In this document: piece after piece, positions 1-8,393 of the stretch | How the letters are laid out: each line of letters opens with the position of its first letter | Numbering within the stretch: the stretch's first letter is position 1 | NCBI GenBank assembly: GCA_003153575.1 | Contig: PLZW01000041.1 | Span: 1,180-51,221 of the forward strand | Direction of reading: 5' to 3' | Length of the DNA: 50,042 nt | DNA from: Acidimicrobiaceae bacterium | GTDB taxonomy: Bacteria > Actinomycetota > Acidimicrobiia > Acidimicrobiales > RAAP-2 | The notes under the pieces: generated by a model | Told to the model about the DNA's origin: nothing | The model's input: only the letters and a program-made list of their open reading frames with translations | Database searches by the model: none | Translations under genes and position numbers: made by a program

Positions 1-2479
1 CATGGTGCCGTTCAAGCCCTTCTTCCTGGGTGACGAGACCCCGCCGTGGACGCGGGCCACGTCGGTCCAGAAGTGCTTCCGCACCGTCGACATCGACATC
101 GTGGGAACGACGCTGCGCCACTGCACGTTCTTCGAGATGCTCGGCAACTTCAGCTTCGGCGACTACTTCAAGTCCGACGCCATCCCCTATGCGTGGGAGC
201 TGGTGACCGAGGTGCTCGGGATCGACGGCGACCGGTTGTGGGTGACGGTCTACGAGTCCGACGACGAGGCGGAAGCCATCTGGCGCGACGCCGTCGGGGT
301 CCCCCCCGAACGGATCCAGCGCCTGGGCGACGACAATTTCTGGAAGATGGGCGATACCGGTCCGTGCGGACCGAGCAGCGAGATCTTCATCGACAAGGGA
401 CCCGGCTACGGGCCGGAAGGCGGCCCGGCCTTCGGCGGCCCGGAGCGGTTCGTCGAGATCTGGAACCTCGTCTTCATGCAGTACAACCGGGGAGCGGACG
501 GATCGACCGAGCCCCTGCCCCGACCCAGCATCGACACCGGTGCCGGTCTCGAGCGCATCCTCCCCGTCCTCCAGGGGGTCGACTCGCTGTACGCCACCGA
601 CCTGTTCCTGCCCATGCTGGAGACGGCCCAGTCGATCACCGGACGCACCTACGGCACCGACGAGGCGACCGACGTCGGCCTGCGCATCATGGCCGACCAC
701 GGCAGGGCCATGTCGATGCTGGTGGCCGACGGGGTCCTGCCGTCCAACGAGGGACGGGGCTATGTGCTGCGCCGCATCATCCGCCGCGCCGTGCGACGGG
801 CCCGCCAGCTGGGCGTGGATGTGGCCTGCACCGGGCGTCTGGTGCACACCGCGGTGGGGATGCTGGGCGCGGCCCACCCGAACCTGGCCGAACAGCACGG
901 TCTGATCGTCGACGTGGTGACCCGCGAGGAGGAGGGGTTCCTGCGCACCCTGGCCACCGGCTCGGCCATCCTCGAGGAGGTCCTGGCGTCCGGCCAGGCC
1001 ACGGTGCCCGGCGAGGTGGCCTTCCGGCTCCACGACACCTACGGCTTCCCGGTGGAGCTGACGGTGGAGATCGCCGAGGAGGTCGGTTCGGCGGTCGATC
1101 TCGAGGGCTTCGAGGAGGCCATGGAGCGCCAGCGCAGCCAGGCCCGGGCCGCGGCGAGGGCGGGTCGGACCCCCGCGGGCGACGACGCCTACCGCTCCGT
1201 CCTCGATACCGAGGGGCGCACCCGCTTCGTGGGACAGTCGCCCGATGGGTACTCGGCCCCGGCCCGGGTGGTGGCGGTCCTCGTCGACAACGAACCCGAC
1301 CGCGCCGGGCACATCGAGGTCTTCCTCGACCGCACCCCGTTCTACGCCGAGGGGGGTGGGCAGATGGGCGACACCGGGACGATCGTCACCGAGACGGGCA
1401 CCGCCCTCGTCTACGACACGGTGTCGGCCCTGCCCGGCCTCACCTCCCACCGGGCCACGGTGACCGGCGAGATCTTCGCCGGCCAGGACGCGCTGGCCAC
1501 CATCGATGGGGCGCGTCGCGACGCCCTCCGACGCAACCACACGGGGACCCATCTCCTGCACGCCGCGTTGCGGGCGGTGCTCGGCGACCAGGTCCGCCAG
1601 CAGGGCTCGCTGGTCGCGCCGGACCGGCTCCGCTTCGACTTCAGCCACAACGGGCCGGTGACGCCCGACGAGCTCGCCGCGGTCACGGCCATGGCCAATG
1701 CCGAGGTGTTGACCGATGCCGCCGTCGTGGTCGTCGAGACGTCCAAGACCGAGGCCGAGGCCATGGGTGCCCTGGCCTTCTTCGGCGACAAGTACGGCGA
1801 GGAGGTGCGGGTGGTCCAGGCCGGACCCCACTCGGTCGAGCTATGCGGCGGGACCCACGTGCGTGCGCTCGGGATGATCGGCCCCATCACCGTGATCTCC
1901 GAGGCGTCCATCGGCTCCAACACCCGACGGATCGAGGCGGTGACGGGCACGGGGGCACTGGCCCGCCTGGCCGAACGCGAGCAGTTGCTGGCCGAGGCGG
2001 CAGCGCTGCTGCGGACCGACCCCGAGCACGTCGGCGAAGCCATCGAGCGGCTGATGGAGCGCCAGAAGACCGCCGAGAAGGCGCTCGACCAGGCCCGGTC
2101 CCGCGAGCTGCAGACCGAGGCGGCGTCGCTGGCCGCCGCGGCGGTGGACGGGACCGTGGTGGCGCGGCGGGACGGACTGGCTCCTGACGATCTGCGCGAC
2201 CTGGCCCAGGCGGCCCGGTCCCTCGGCTCCTTACGCGTGGTGGTGCTGGGCGGTAGCCCCGACGGGTCCAAGGCCGCGCTGGCCGTGGCGGCCGACCGGT
2301 CCGGCTCCCCCAACGGTCCGGGGGGCCGGGCCCACGCCGGCGAGCTGGTCAAGCAGATCGCCCCGCTGGTGGGCGGCGGAGGCGGCGGCAAGCCCGAGCT
2401 GGCGGTGGCCGGCGGCAAGGACCCGTCCGGCATCGACCGGGCCCTCGACGAGGCGCGCCGACTGACCCAGGGTGCCTGA
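1..2479 (+). CDS. alaS: Alanyl-tRNA synthetase, 5'-truncated by window edge
   Basis: Charges tRNA-Ala with alanine in the cytoplasm and edits mischarged Ser/Gly. The visible frame gives about 825 residues against roughly 870-880 for the family, and it begins inside the conserved stretch equivalent to GMxxFKPxFLG, so the in-frame ATG at base 2 is internal and about 40-50 residues lie outside the window. The class II catalytic core comes first (SQKCFRT-like and NFSFGDYFK-like motifs). The editing domain has NHTGTHLLH near residue 512 and LCGGTHV near residue 613, which supply the zinc-binding His/Cys residues. A glycine-rich C-terminal DHHA1 segment (GGGGGGKPELAVAGG) lies near residue 792. The stop overlaps the ruvX start by 8 bases. 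Identification is very secure. Confidence 0.97.
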   Translation, partial: MVPFKPFFLGDETPPWTRATSVQKCFRTVDIDIVGTTLRHCTFFEMLGNFSFGDYFKSDAIPYAWELVTEVLGIDGDRLWVTVYESDDEAEAIWRDAVGVPPERIQRLGDDNFWKMGDTGPCGPSSEIFIDKGPGYGPEGGPAFGGPERFVEIWNLVFMQYNRGADGSTEPLPRPSIDTGAGLERILPVLQGVDSLYATDLFLPMLETAQSITGRTYGTDEATDVGLRIMADHGRAMSMLVADGVLPSNEGRGYVLRRIIRRAVRRARQLGVDVACTGRLVHTAVGMLGAAHPNLAEQHGLIVDVVTREEEGFLRTLATGSAILEEVLASGQATVPGEVAFRLHDTYGFPVELTVEIAEEVGSAVDLEGFEEAMERQRSQARAAARAGRTPAGDDAYRSVLDTEGRTRFVGQSPDGYSAPARVVAVLVDNEPDRAGHIEVFLDRTPFYAEGGGQMGDTGTIVTETGTALVYDTVSALPGLTSHRATVTGEIFAGQDALATIDGARRDALRRNHTGTHLLHAALRAVLGDQVRQQGSLVAPDRLRFDFSHNGPVTPDELAAVTAMANAEVLTDAAVVVVETSKTEAEAMGALAFFGDKYGEEVRVVQAGPHSVELCGGTHVRALGMIGPITVISEASIGSNTRRIEAVTGTGALARLAEREQLLAEAAALLRTDPEHVGEAIERLMERQKTAEKALDQARSRELQTEAASLAAAAVDGTVVARRDGLAPDDLRDLAQAARSLGSLRVVVLGGSPDGSKAALAVAADRSGSPNGPGGRAHAGELVKQIAPLVGGGGGGKPELAVAGGKDPSGIDRALDEARRLTQGA

Positions 2480-2942
2480 CCTACCGGTGACGGGGGATCG
2501 TGGGTCCCGGCCGGGCCGGGCCATAGGGGTCGACCTCGGTGCCCGGCGCATCGGGATCGCCGTGAGCGACTCGGCCGGCACACTGGCCACCCCGCGGGGG
2601 ACGCTGGTCCGCACGGGCGACCCGGCACGGGACCGCCGCGCCTTGGTCGAGCTGGTGGTCGAGGAGGAGGCGGTGGTGGTCGTCGTCGGCCACCCGCTCT
2701 CGCTCGACGGCACCCGCGGCCCGGCGGCCCGGGCGGCCGAGTCCGAGGCCGAGGCACTGGGCGCCCTCCTGGCCGGGCGCGGGGTGGCGGTGGAACTGTT
2801 CGACGAGCGGCTGACGACGGTCAGCGCCCATCAGGCCCTGACGGCCGGCGGGACCAAGGGACGGAACCAGCGGGCTGTCGTCGACCAGACGGCGGCGGCC
2901 GTGCTGTTGATGGCCTGGCTCGACGGACGGCGGCCATCGTGA
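2472..2942 (+). CDS. ruvX: RuvX/YqgF family putative pre-16S rRNA nuclease
   Basis: A 156-residue RNase H-fold protein of the YqgF/RuvX family. Members act in 5' maturation of 16S rRNA and were earlier proposed as Holliday junction resolvases. The N-terminal GVDLGARRIGIAVSD carries the first catalytic Asp of the fold, VVGHPLSLDGT is the family's central motif, and FDERLTT supplies the middle acidic residue. A late Asp in VVDQTAAAVLL completes the set. The GTG start at 2472 lies within the end of alaS and the stop overlaps the mltG start as GTGA, so translation is probably coupled. The alaS-ruvX-mltG-aroE order is common in Actinobacteria and supports the call. Confidence 0.93.
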   Translation: MPDLPVTGDRGSRPGRAIGVDLGARRIGIAVSDSAGTLATPRGTLVRTGDPARDRRALVELVVEEEAVVVVVGHPLSLDGTRGPAARAAESEAEALGALLAGRGVAVELFDERLTTVSAHQALTAGGTKGRNQRAVVDQTAAAVLLMAWLDGRRPS

Positions 2943-4060
2943 CCGAGCCGGGCGTGCCGGCAGGGGAGCCGGGGGACGACGCCGTCCCCTACGAAGTGGC
3001 GCCCGACGGTGCCACCCCCGTCCGTCCGGGCGCCCCACGTCGATCGGGCCGCCGCCGGTGGCGGATCGCCGCCGCCGCGGTCATCGTGGCTGGCCTGGTC
3101 GTGCTGGTCGGCGGCTATCTGTGGGTGCAGAGCGAGGCTGAACCGTCGGGTCCTCCGGGGCCCCAGGTGCTGGTAACAGTCCCCGCCGGTTCCGGTGTCA
3201 ACGCCACCGGTTCCCTGCTGGCCGCCAAGGCGGTGATCGGCAGCTCGTTCGCCTTCCGGTTGTGGAGCCAGTTCAACAGCGTGCCCGGGGTCCAGGCCGG
3301 GCTCTACGAGTTCGCCCAGAACTCGTCCTTCGACGCCGTCCGCAAGGTGCTGGCCGCGGGCCCCAACGTCTTCCTCCTGGTGGTCCCACCCGGGTTCACC
3401 GTGTCCGAGCTGGCCCAGCGGGTCGGGCAGCTACCCGGCCACTTCGCCGACACCTTCAACCACCTGGCCACCAGTGGTGAGGTGCGCTCACCGTGGCAGC
3501 CGCCCGGCGTGACCAGCCTCGAGGGGCTGCTCGGCACCGGGACCTACACGGTCGTTCCCGGTGAGACCGACCGCCAACTGCTGACCAAGATGGTGGACCG
3601 GTTCGACTCGTCGGCGGCGGGGCTCGGGCTGGCCGCCCAGTCGGCCCAGCTCGGCTTCACGCCCTACCAGGTGGTGACCATCGCGTCGATCGTGGAGAAG
3701 GAGGGGGTCCTGTTACGCAACATGGGACCGGTGGCCCGGGTGGTCTACAACCGCCTCCATGCGGGCACCGCCCTCCAGATGGACTCCACCGTGCTCTACG
3801 CCCTGGGCCGGGACGGGGGGCCGGTGACGGCAGCCGACCTGGCCACCGACAATCCGTACAACACCTACCTCCACAAGGGCCTGCCCCCCACGCCGACCTG
3901 CTTCCCCTCCGAACAGGCGCTGCAGGCCGCCCTGCACCCGCCCGCGGGGCCATGGCTCTACTTCGTGGTCGTCCAGCAGGACGGCACGGAAGCCTTCAGC
4001 GACACCTATGCCGGCCAGCTGACCAACGAGGCGCTGGCCAAGAAGCGCGGGCTGGGCTGA
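2939..4060 (+). CDS. mltG: Endolytic murein transglycosylase MltG
   Basis: A 373-residue membrane-anchored lytic transglycosylase of the YceG/MltG family, which cuts nascent glycan strands and helps set their length. An acidic and proline-rich cytoplasmic tail of about 40 residues is followed by an Arg-rich stretch and one transmembrane helix (about residues 43-63). The extracellular part has a LysM-like region and the YceG catalytic domain. The motif SIVEKEG near residue 250 contains the expected catalytic Glu, and NPYNTYLHKGLPPTP is the family signature. The GTG start at 2939 overlaps the ruvX stop. It sits just upstream of aroE and near two SEDS genes, which fits a wall-synthesis neighbourhood. 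Confidence 0.94.
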   Translation: MTEPGVPAGEPGDDAVPYEVAPDGATPVRPGAPRRSGRRRWRIAAAAVIVAGLVVLVGGYLWVQSEAEPSGPPGPQVLVTVPAGSGVNATGSLLAAKAVIGSSFAFRLWSQFNSVPGVQAGLYEFAQNSSFDAVRKVLAAGPNVFLLVVPPGFTVSELAQRVGQLPGHFADTFNHLATSGEVRSPWQPPGVTSLEGLLGTGTYTVVPGETDRQLLTKMVDRFDSSAAGLGLAAQSAQLGFTPYQVVTIASIVEKEGVLLRNMGPVARVVYNRLHAGTALQMDSTVLYALGRDGGPVTAADLATDNPYNTYLHKGLPPTPTCFPSEQALQAALHPPAGPWLYFVVVQQDGTEAFSDTYAGQLTNEALAKKRGLG

Positions 4061-4063
4061 GCG

Positions 4064-4960
4064 GTGGAGACTGGGGTCATGGAAGACGGCGACGACGCGG
4101 CGTTGGCGCCCGGGCCCTCGGCCGCCACCCGGGTGGTCGGGGTCATGGGGTACCCGGTGGGCCACTCGTTGTCGCCCCGGCTCCACAACGCCGCGTTCGC
4201 CCGGCTCGGGCTCGACTGGGTGTCGGTGGGGTTCCCGGTGGAGCCGGGTGGCGCCGCGGTGGCGCTGGCCGGCGCCCGCGCGCTCGGGGTGAGGGGACTG
4301 TCGGTCACCATGCCCCACAAGGAGGACGTGGCCGCCGCCGTCGACCAGACCACGCCGGAGGCCGCTCGGCTCGGCGCCGTGAACTGCGTGTGGGAGTCCG
4401 ACGGGGTGTGGCGGGGCGACAACACCGACGGCGCCGGGTTCGTCGCCTCGCTGGCCCGGGGCGACCGGTTCCATCCCGAGGGCCGGCGGTGCCTGGTGGT
4501 CGGGGCCGGCGGCGCGGCCCGGGCGGTCATAGCGGCCCTGGGCGATGCCGGGGCGGCCGAGGTCGTGGTGGTCAACCGCACGGTCGCCCGGGCCGAGACG
4601 GCGGCGCGGCTGGCCGGCGCCGCGGGCCGGGTCGGGACGGCCGAGGAGGCCGCCGGATGCGATCTGGTGGTCAATGCCACACCGGCCGGCATGGGGGACG
4701 TGGCCGGGGCCCCGACCGGATGGCCGGTCGAGCCGGGGCTGCTCGGTCCCGGCCAGGTGGTGGTGGATCTCGTCTACCACCCTCCCGTCACCCCCTGGCT
4801 GGCCGCCGTGGCGGCGCGGGGCGCGACCACGGTCAACGGTCTCGGCATGTTGGTCCACCAGGCGGCGCTCCAGATCGAACGCTGGACCAGTCTCCCGGCC
4901 CCGGTCGAGGCCATGTGGGCCGCCGTGGCCGGCCCGGGACACGACGACGCCCCCCGGTGA
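4064..4960 (+). CDS. aroE: Shikimate dehydrogenase
   Basis: Reduces 3-dehydroshikimate to shikimate with NADPH in the aromatic amino-acid pathway, upstream of the trp genes found later in the window. The 298-residue frame shows the substrate-binding HSLSP motif, the catalytic Lys in MPHKE, the DNTDGAGF loop, and a Rossmann glycine loop (GAGGAARA) followed by NRT, which contacts the NADP phosphate. NATPAGM and GLGMLVHQ complete the C-terminal part. The GTG start at 4064 is three bases after the mltG stop; an ATG at 4079 is a possible alternative and would remove only five residues. All key residues look intact. Confidence 0.94.
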   Translation: METGVMEDGDDAALAPGPSAATRVVGVMGYPVGHSLSPRLHNAAFARLGLDWVSVGFPVEPGGAAVALAGARALGVRGLSVTMPHKEDVAAAVDQTTPEAARLGAVNCVWESDGVWRGDNTDGAGFVASLARGDRFHPEGRRCLVVGAGGAARAVIAALGDAGAAEVVVVNRTVARAETAARLAGAAGRVGTAEEAAGCDLVVNATPAGMGDVAGAPTGWPVEPGLLGPGQVVVDLVYHPPVTPWLAAVAARGATTVNGLGMLVHQAALQIERWTSLPAPVEAMWAAVAGPGHDDAPR

Positions 4961-4998
4961 CCCGCCGGGCACGCCTGGGGACGGTCGGCGCGGGGCGG

Positions 4999-5004
4999 TA
5001 GCCT
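4999..5004 (+). promoter_or_regulatory. -10 element (TAGCCT) upstream of rodA
   Basis: TAGCCT fits the actinobacterial TANNNT -10 pattern. It lies 19 bases before the GTG at 5024, and a GGAG at 5013-5016 could serve as the ribosome site, so this transcript would have a short leader. No -35 box is obvious. Confidence 0.45.
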
Positions 5005-5023
5005 GTCCTCCCGGAGCCCCCTG

Positions 5024-6160
5024 GTGACCTATTCGACCGACACCCTCGCGACACGCTCGCGTCACGTCTCCGCCAGGTTCGACCCGATCCTGCTGGTGAC
5101 GACCGGGGTCCTCGCACTGATCGGGATCGTGATGATCTACTCGGCGACCAAGGGCAAGCTGACCTTGGCCGGACTGGACCCGCGCTACTACGTGAAGCGC
5201 CAGGTGATCTTCTTCCTGGTCTCGTTGATCGTGCTGGTGGTGGTGTCCCTCTTCGACTACCGGCGGTGGGAGCAGTTGGCCACCGCCATGTATATCGGCA
5301 TCGTCCTGGCCCTCCTCGCCGTGCTGGCGGGGTTCGGCTCGACCTCCAACGGGTCGCAGCGCTGGTTTCCCGTCGGGCCGCTCCAGCTCCAACCGTCGGA
5401 GTTCGCCACCTTGGTGCTGATCGTGGCCATCGCCACCTACTGCGCCCGGCGTCCCGAGGGGCTCGATTTCCGCGACCTGGTGCGCATGGTGCTGATGGCC
5501 GGGCTCCCGATCCTGCTCATCATCAAGCAACCCGACCTGGGCACCGCCATCGTATGCACGGTCATCCTGCTGGTGATGCTGACCGTGGCCGGCATGCCCG
5601 GCCGCTATCTGGTCCTCCTGGTGGTCGGTGCCGTGGTCGTCGTCGTGTTGGCCGTCAATCTCGGGCTCGTGAAGCAGTACCAGATCCAGCGACTGACGAG
5701 TTTCATCTCCCCCGGCAGCGCCAGCACCACGGTCAAGTACCAGGTGGACCAAGCCAAGTTTGCCATCGCCCACGGCGGCATCTTCGGCCAGGGCCTGTTC
5801 AAGGGCGCCCAGACCAACCTGGCCTACGTGCCCTACCAGCAGACGGACTTCATCTTCTCGGCGGTGGGGGAGCAGCTCGGGTTCGTGGGCGCGGGCGTCC
5901 TGATCGTCCTGTACGGGATCTTGGCCTGGAGGATCCTGCGGGTGGCCCAGATGGCCAAGGACGTCTTCGGTCGCCTCCTGTGCTCAGGGGTGTTCGCGCT
6001 GCTGATGTTCTCGGTGTTCGAGAACATCGGGATGAACATGGGGATCATGCCGGTGGCCGGCATCCCGCTCCCGTTCCTCTCCTACGGCGGGTCGTCCATG
6101 ATCGGGTTCATGGCCGCCATCGGGATCGTCTCGAACGTGCACTACCGGAGCGCCCGGTGA
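5024..6160 (+). CDS. rodA: SEDS peptidoglycan polymerase, RodA type
   Basis: A 378-residue polytopic membrane protein of the SEDS family, which polymerises lipid II glycan strands together with a class B penicillin-binding protein. About ten hydrophobic helices are visible. Signature segments are LQPSEF, QPDLGTA, the loop IFGQGLFKGAQT, YVPYQQTDFIFSAVGEQLG, and MPVAGIPLPFLSYGGSS near the C-terminus. The GQGLFxGxQT and TDFIFSVxGEQ forms are those of RodA rather than FtsW, so a role in side-wall elongation is the likeliest; assignment between RodA and FtsW rests on these motifs only. No penicillin-binding protein gene is adjacent. The stop overlaps the next gene's GTG. Confidence 0.88.
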   Translation: MTYSTDTLATRSRHVSARFDPILLVTTGVLALIGIVMIYSATKGKLTLAGLDPRYYVKRQVIFFLVSLIVLVVVSLFDYRRWEQLATAMYIGIVLALLAVLAGFGSTSNGSQRWFPVGPLQLQPSEFATLVLIVAIATYCARRPEGLDFRDLVRMVLMAGLPILLIIKQPDLGTAIVCTVILLVMLTVAGMPGRYLVLLVVGAVVVVVLAVNLGLVKQYQIQRLTSFISPGSASTTVKYQVDQAKFAIAHGGIFGQGLFKGAQTNLAYVPYQQTDFIFSAVGEQLGFVGAGVLIVLYGILAWRILRVAQMAKDVFGRLLCSGVFALLMFSVFENIGMNMGIMPVAGIPLPFLSYGGSSMIGFMAAIGIVSNVHYRSAR

Positions 6161-6783
6161 CCGTGCCCGATCCGACACCCTCCGGTCCGGTGGACACCGC
6201 CGGGGACGGACCCGCAGGAGCCGACCGCGCCGAGGACGCCGTCGAGCCGACGCCGGTCGAGGAGGCCGCTCCCTCGCTCGAGCCCGCATTCGAACCCGCC
6301 GTCGAGCCGGCATTCCAACCCGCCATCGAGCCGCCGCCGGCGACCGACGCCACCGACTTCCGGATGGCCCTGGTCTCGTCGGTGACGGTGGATCTCCCCA
6401 ACCAGCACCCGGCGATCTGTCTGCGCGAGATGGAGATGCCCGGGCGCCAGCTCACGTTCTACGCCGGACTGCAGGACGCGGTGGCCCTGTCCCACGCCAT
6501 GCGTCGGGTCCCGACACCGCGCCCGCTCACCCATGAGCTGATGAGCGAAGTCCTCCAGCGGTTCGACATCGACCTGGTGGCCGTGCGCATCGTGGGCCGG
6601 GTCGGCTCCATGCTCTTCGCCGAGCTGGACCTGCGGGGACGGGGCGGGCGCTCCGTCCACTCGTGCCGGCCGACGGACGCACTCACGCTCGCCCTCCAGC
6701 AGCCGGTGCAGGTGCCGATCCTGATCGACGTCCGCCTGCTGGAGAGCGGGGACGACGTGCCTCCTGTCGGCAGTGGGCTCTAG
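6157..6783 (+). CDS. Bifunctional nuclease (DUF151) domain protein
   Basis: About 208 residues. The C-terminal 140 residues match the bifunctional nuclease/DUF151 family: conserved blocks include LREMEMPGRQLTFYAG, DAVALSHAM, THELMSEVLQRF and a final CRPTDALTLAL segment with the acidic residue expected in the active cleft. The first 65 residues are acidic and proline-rich with a loose EPAFEPAVEPAFQPAIEP repeat and are probably disordered. The GTG at 6157 overlaps the rodA stop (GTGA); a second GTG at 6163 is an alternative start. In Actinobacteria the biological role of this family is not well settled, so only the domain is asserted. Confidence 0.82.
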   Translation: MTVPDPTPSGPVDTAGDGPAGADRAEDAVEPTPVEEAAPSLEPAFEPAVEPAFQPAIEPPPATDATDFRMALVSSVTVDLPNQHPAICLREMEMPGRQLTFYAGLQDAVALSHAMRRVPTPRPLTHELMSEVLQRFDIDLVAVRIVGRVGSMLFAELDLRGRGGRSVHSCRPTDALTLALQQPVQVPILIDVRLLESGDDVPPVGSGL

Positions 6784-6801
6784 GCGCGCCGGGCCGACCA
6801 C

Positions 6802-8238
6802 TCAGTTCCCGGTCAGCAACCTCCGCCGTCGTTCGAGGTCCGCTTCGTACTGGGCCTGCTCGGCGGCGTCGGCCGCCGCCGTCCCCTCGTCGGAGATCCG
6901 CATCAGCAGGGCCACCAGCACGTAGTTGGCGATCAGCGCCGATCCTCCGTAGGAGATGAAGGGCAGGGTGATGCCGGTCAGGGGCAGGATGCGGACGATC
7001 CCCCCGATGATGAAGAAGGCCTGGAACCCGATGATGATGGTCAACCCGGCGGCCACCAGCTTCGCGAACTCGGAGCGGGCCGACTGGGCGATGCGGAGGC
7101 CGGCCCCCACCAGGAGCAGGAAGGCGACGAGGACCATGGTGGCGCCCAACAGGCCCATCTCCTCGCCGATGACGACGAAGATGAAGTCGGTGTTGGAGTT
7201 GGTGACCTGGTAGGCGGCCTGTCCGAGTCCCAGGCCGGTGCCCCCGATGCCGCCGTTGCCGAGGGCGTACCACGACTGGACGAGCTGGCCCCCGCTGCCG
7301 TTGGCCAGCGGCCACGGATTGAGCCAGTCCTCCACCCGGATGTGGGTCTGGGAGAAGTACTTGCCGGTCACGTAGGCCCCGATGCCGAACAGGACGAGAC
7401 CGAGCACCAGGTAGCCGGTCCGACCGGTGGTGACCCACAGCAGGCCGATGAACAGCGTGAACAGTAGCGCCGAGAACCCGATGTCGTGTTCGACGCTCAT
7501 GACCAGGATGGCGAAGCCCCAGGCCAGCACGATGGGGACCAACGGCCGGGGATCGAGCACCAACCGGTTGCCGAGCCGTGCCGTCGGTATGGTCAACAGT
7601 TCCCGCTTGTCGGCGAAGTAGGAGGCGAAGAAGATGCAGAGCACGATCTTGCCGATCTCGACCGGCTGGAATTCGAACGATCCGATCTGGATCCACAACC
7701 GGGCATCGTTGATGTTGCGACCCAACCCGGGGACGAGGGGGAGCAGCAGCAGGATCACGCCGCCGGCCAGCAGCAGGTAGCGGTAGCGGTCGAGGTCCCG
7801 GGACCGCCGGATCACGGCCAGCGTGATGACGTAGGCAGCCACGCCGCCGGCCGTCCAGGCGGCCTGGAGGGGGGCGTAGTACGGGTAGATGATGTGGCAG
7901 GTCGGGGTGCGGTGGTGGCAGATGGCCAGATCGATGCGGGCGATCATGACGTAGCCGATGCCGTTGAGCAGGAATACGAGCGGCATCACCACCGCATTGG
8001 CATCGGGCAGGAACACCCGATTGGCCAGGTGGGTGGCGACTCCGAGGGCGAGGATGCACAACAGCAGCGGCGTCAGGTTCGAGGGCAGCTTCGAGGTGTT
8101 CCCGAGGATCATGAGCACGTAGGTGGCCACGATGATGATCCCGGCGGCCACCAGCAGGCCCAATTCGGTCCGTCGACGCGCCTTGATGCCGCGGCGCGCA
8201 CGATTCGACGTCGGGGAACGCAGGGAGGTGAGCGGCAC
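6802..8238 (-). CDS. SEDS family protein (FtsW/RodA/SpoVE), actinobacterial long form
   Basis: A 478-residue polytopic membrane protein and the second SEDS homologue in the window, convergent with the rodA run. The N-terminal half has extra hydrophobic helices, as in the roughly 470-residue actinobacterial RodA/FtsW proteins. Recognisable blocks are FEFQPVEIGK, a glycine-rich loop containing GGTGLGLGQAAY, SNTDFIFVVIGEEMG, and LTGITLPFISYGGSAL. The chosen GTG start at 8238 lies 7 bases after a TAGGCT -10 element, giving a leaderless transcript; the open frame continues upstream but with unusual composition. Whether it serves division or elongation cannot be decided here, because neither a PASTA kinase nor a penicillin-binding protein gene lies next to it. 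Confidence 0.88.
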   Translation of the reverse strand: MPLTSLRSPTSNRARRGIKARRRTELGLLVAAGIIIVATYVLMILGNTSKLPSNLTPLLLCILALGVATHLANRVFLPDANAVVMPLVFLLNGIGYVMIARIDLAICHHRTPTCHIIYPYYAPLQAAWTAGGVAAYVITLAVIRRSRDLDRYRYLLLAGGVILLLLPLVPGLGRNINDARLWIQIGSFEFQPVEIGKIVLCIFFASYFADKRELLTIPTARLGNRLVLDPRPLVPIVLAWGFAILVMSVEHDIGFSALLFTLFIGLLWVTTGRTGYLVLGLVLFGIGAYVTGKYFSQTHIRVEDWLNPWPLANGSGGQLVQSWYALGNGGIGGTGLGLGQAAYQVTNSNTDFIFVVIGEEMGLLGATMVLVAFLLLVGAGLRIAQSARSEFAKLVAAGLTIIIGFQAFFIIGGIVRILPLTGITLPFISYGGSALIANYVLVALLMRISDEGTAAADAAEQAQYEADLERRRRLLTGN

Positions 8239-8245
8239 TGCGGCG

Positions 8246-8251
8246 AGCCTA
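8246..8251 (-). promoter_or_regulatory. -10 element (TAGGCT), leaderless SEDS gene
   Basis: On the minus strand TAGGCT ends 7 bases before the GTG at 8238. This spacing puts the transcription start at or next to the start codon. Confidence 0.5.
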
Positions 8252-8327
8252 CCGGCGCCCGGCGGGCCGGCGGGGGAGCCAGCCCCCCCACGGGGGCATC
8301 CCGGAGGCCCCGGATCGGCCCCGGGGG

Positions 8328-8333
8328 TACCAT
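8328..8333 (+). promoter_or_regulatory. -10 element (TACCAT) for the ppk leader ORF and ppk
   Basis: TACCAT lies 9 bases before the ATG at 8343, the start of a 16-codon ORF that overlaps the ppk start. It is the only good TANNNT match between the two divergent genes on this strand. Confidence 0.5.
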
Positions 8334-8342
8334 GAGGCGACG

Positions 8343-8393
8343 ATGACCCAGCCGAGCCTCCGACCCGACCTCGCCGGCGGGCCGCGGCCGTGA
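8343..8393 (+). CDS. Possible 16-residue leader peptide upstream of ppk
   Basis: An ATG-initiated frame of 16 codons ends in a TGA that overlaps the GTG of ppk by four bases (GTGA). It starts 9 bases after a TACCAT -10 element, so it could be the first thing translated on the transcript. The peptide is rich in Pro, Arg and Gly (it ends AGGPRP) and has no recognised function. It may couple translation of ppk to the leader. It is too short for codon statistics to decide, so it is a candidate only. Confidence 0.35.
   Translation: MTQPSLRPDLAGGPRP

Noticed and set aside
3713..5773. A 686-codon open frame on the minus strand
   Set aside because: Antisense to mltG, aroE and rodA; rich in Gly, His, Arg and Asp without any recognisable fold.
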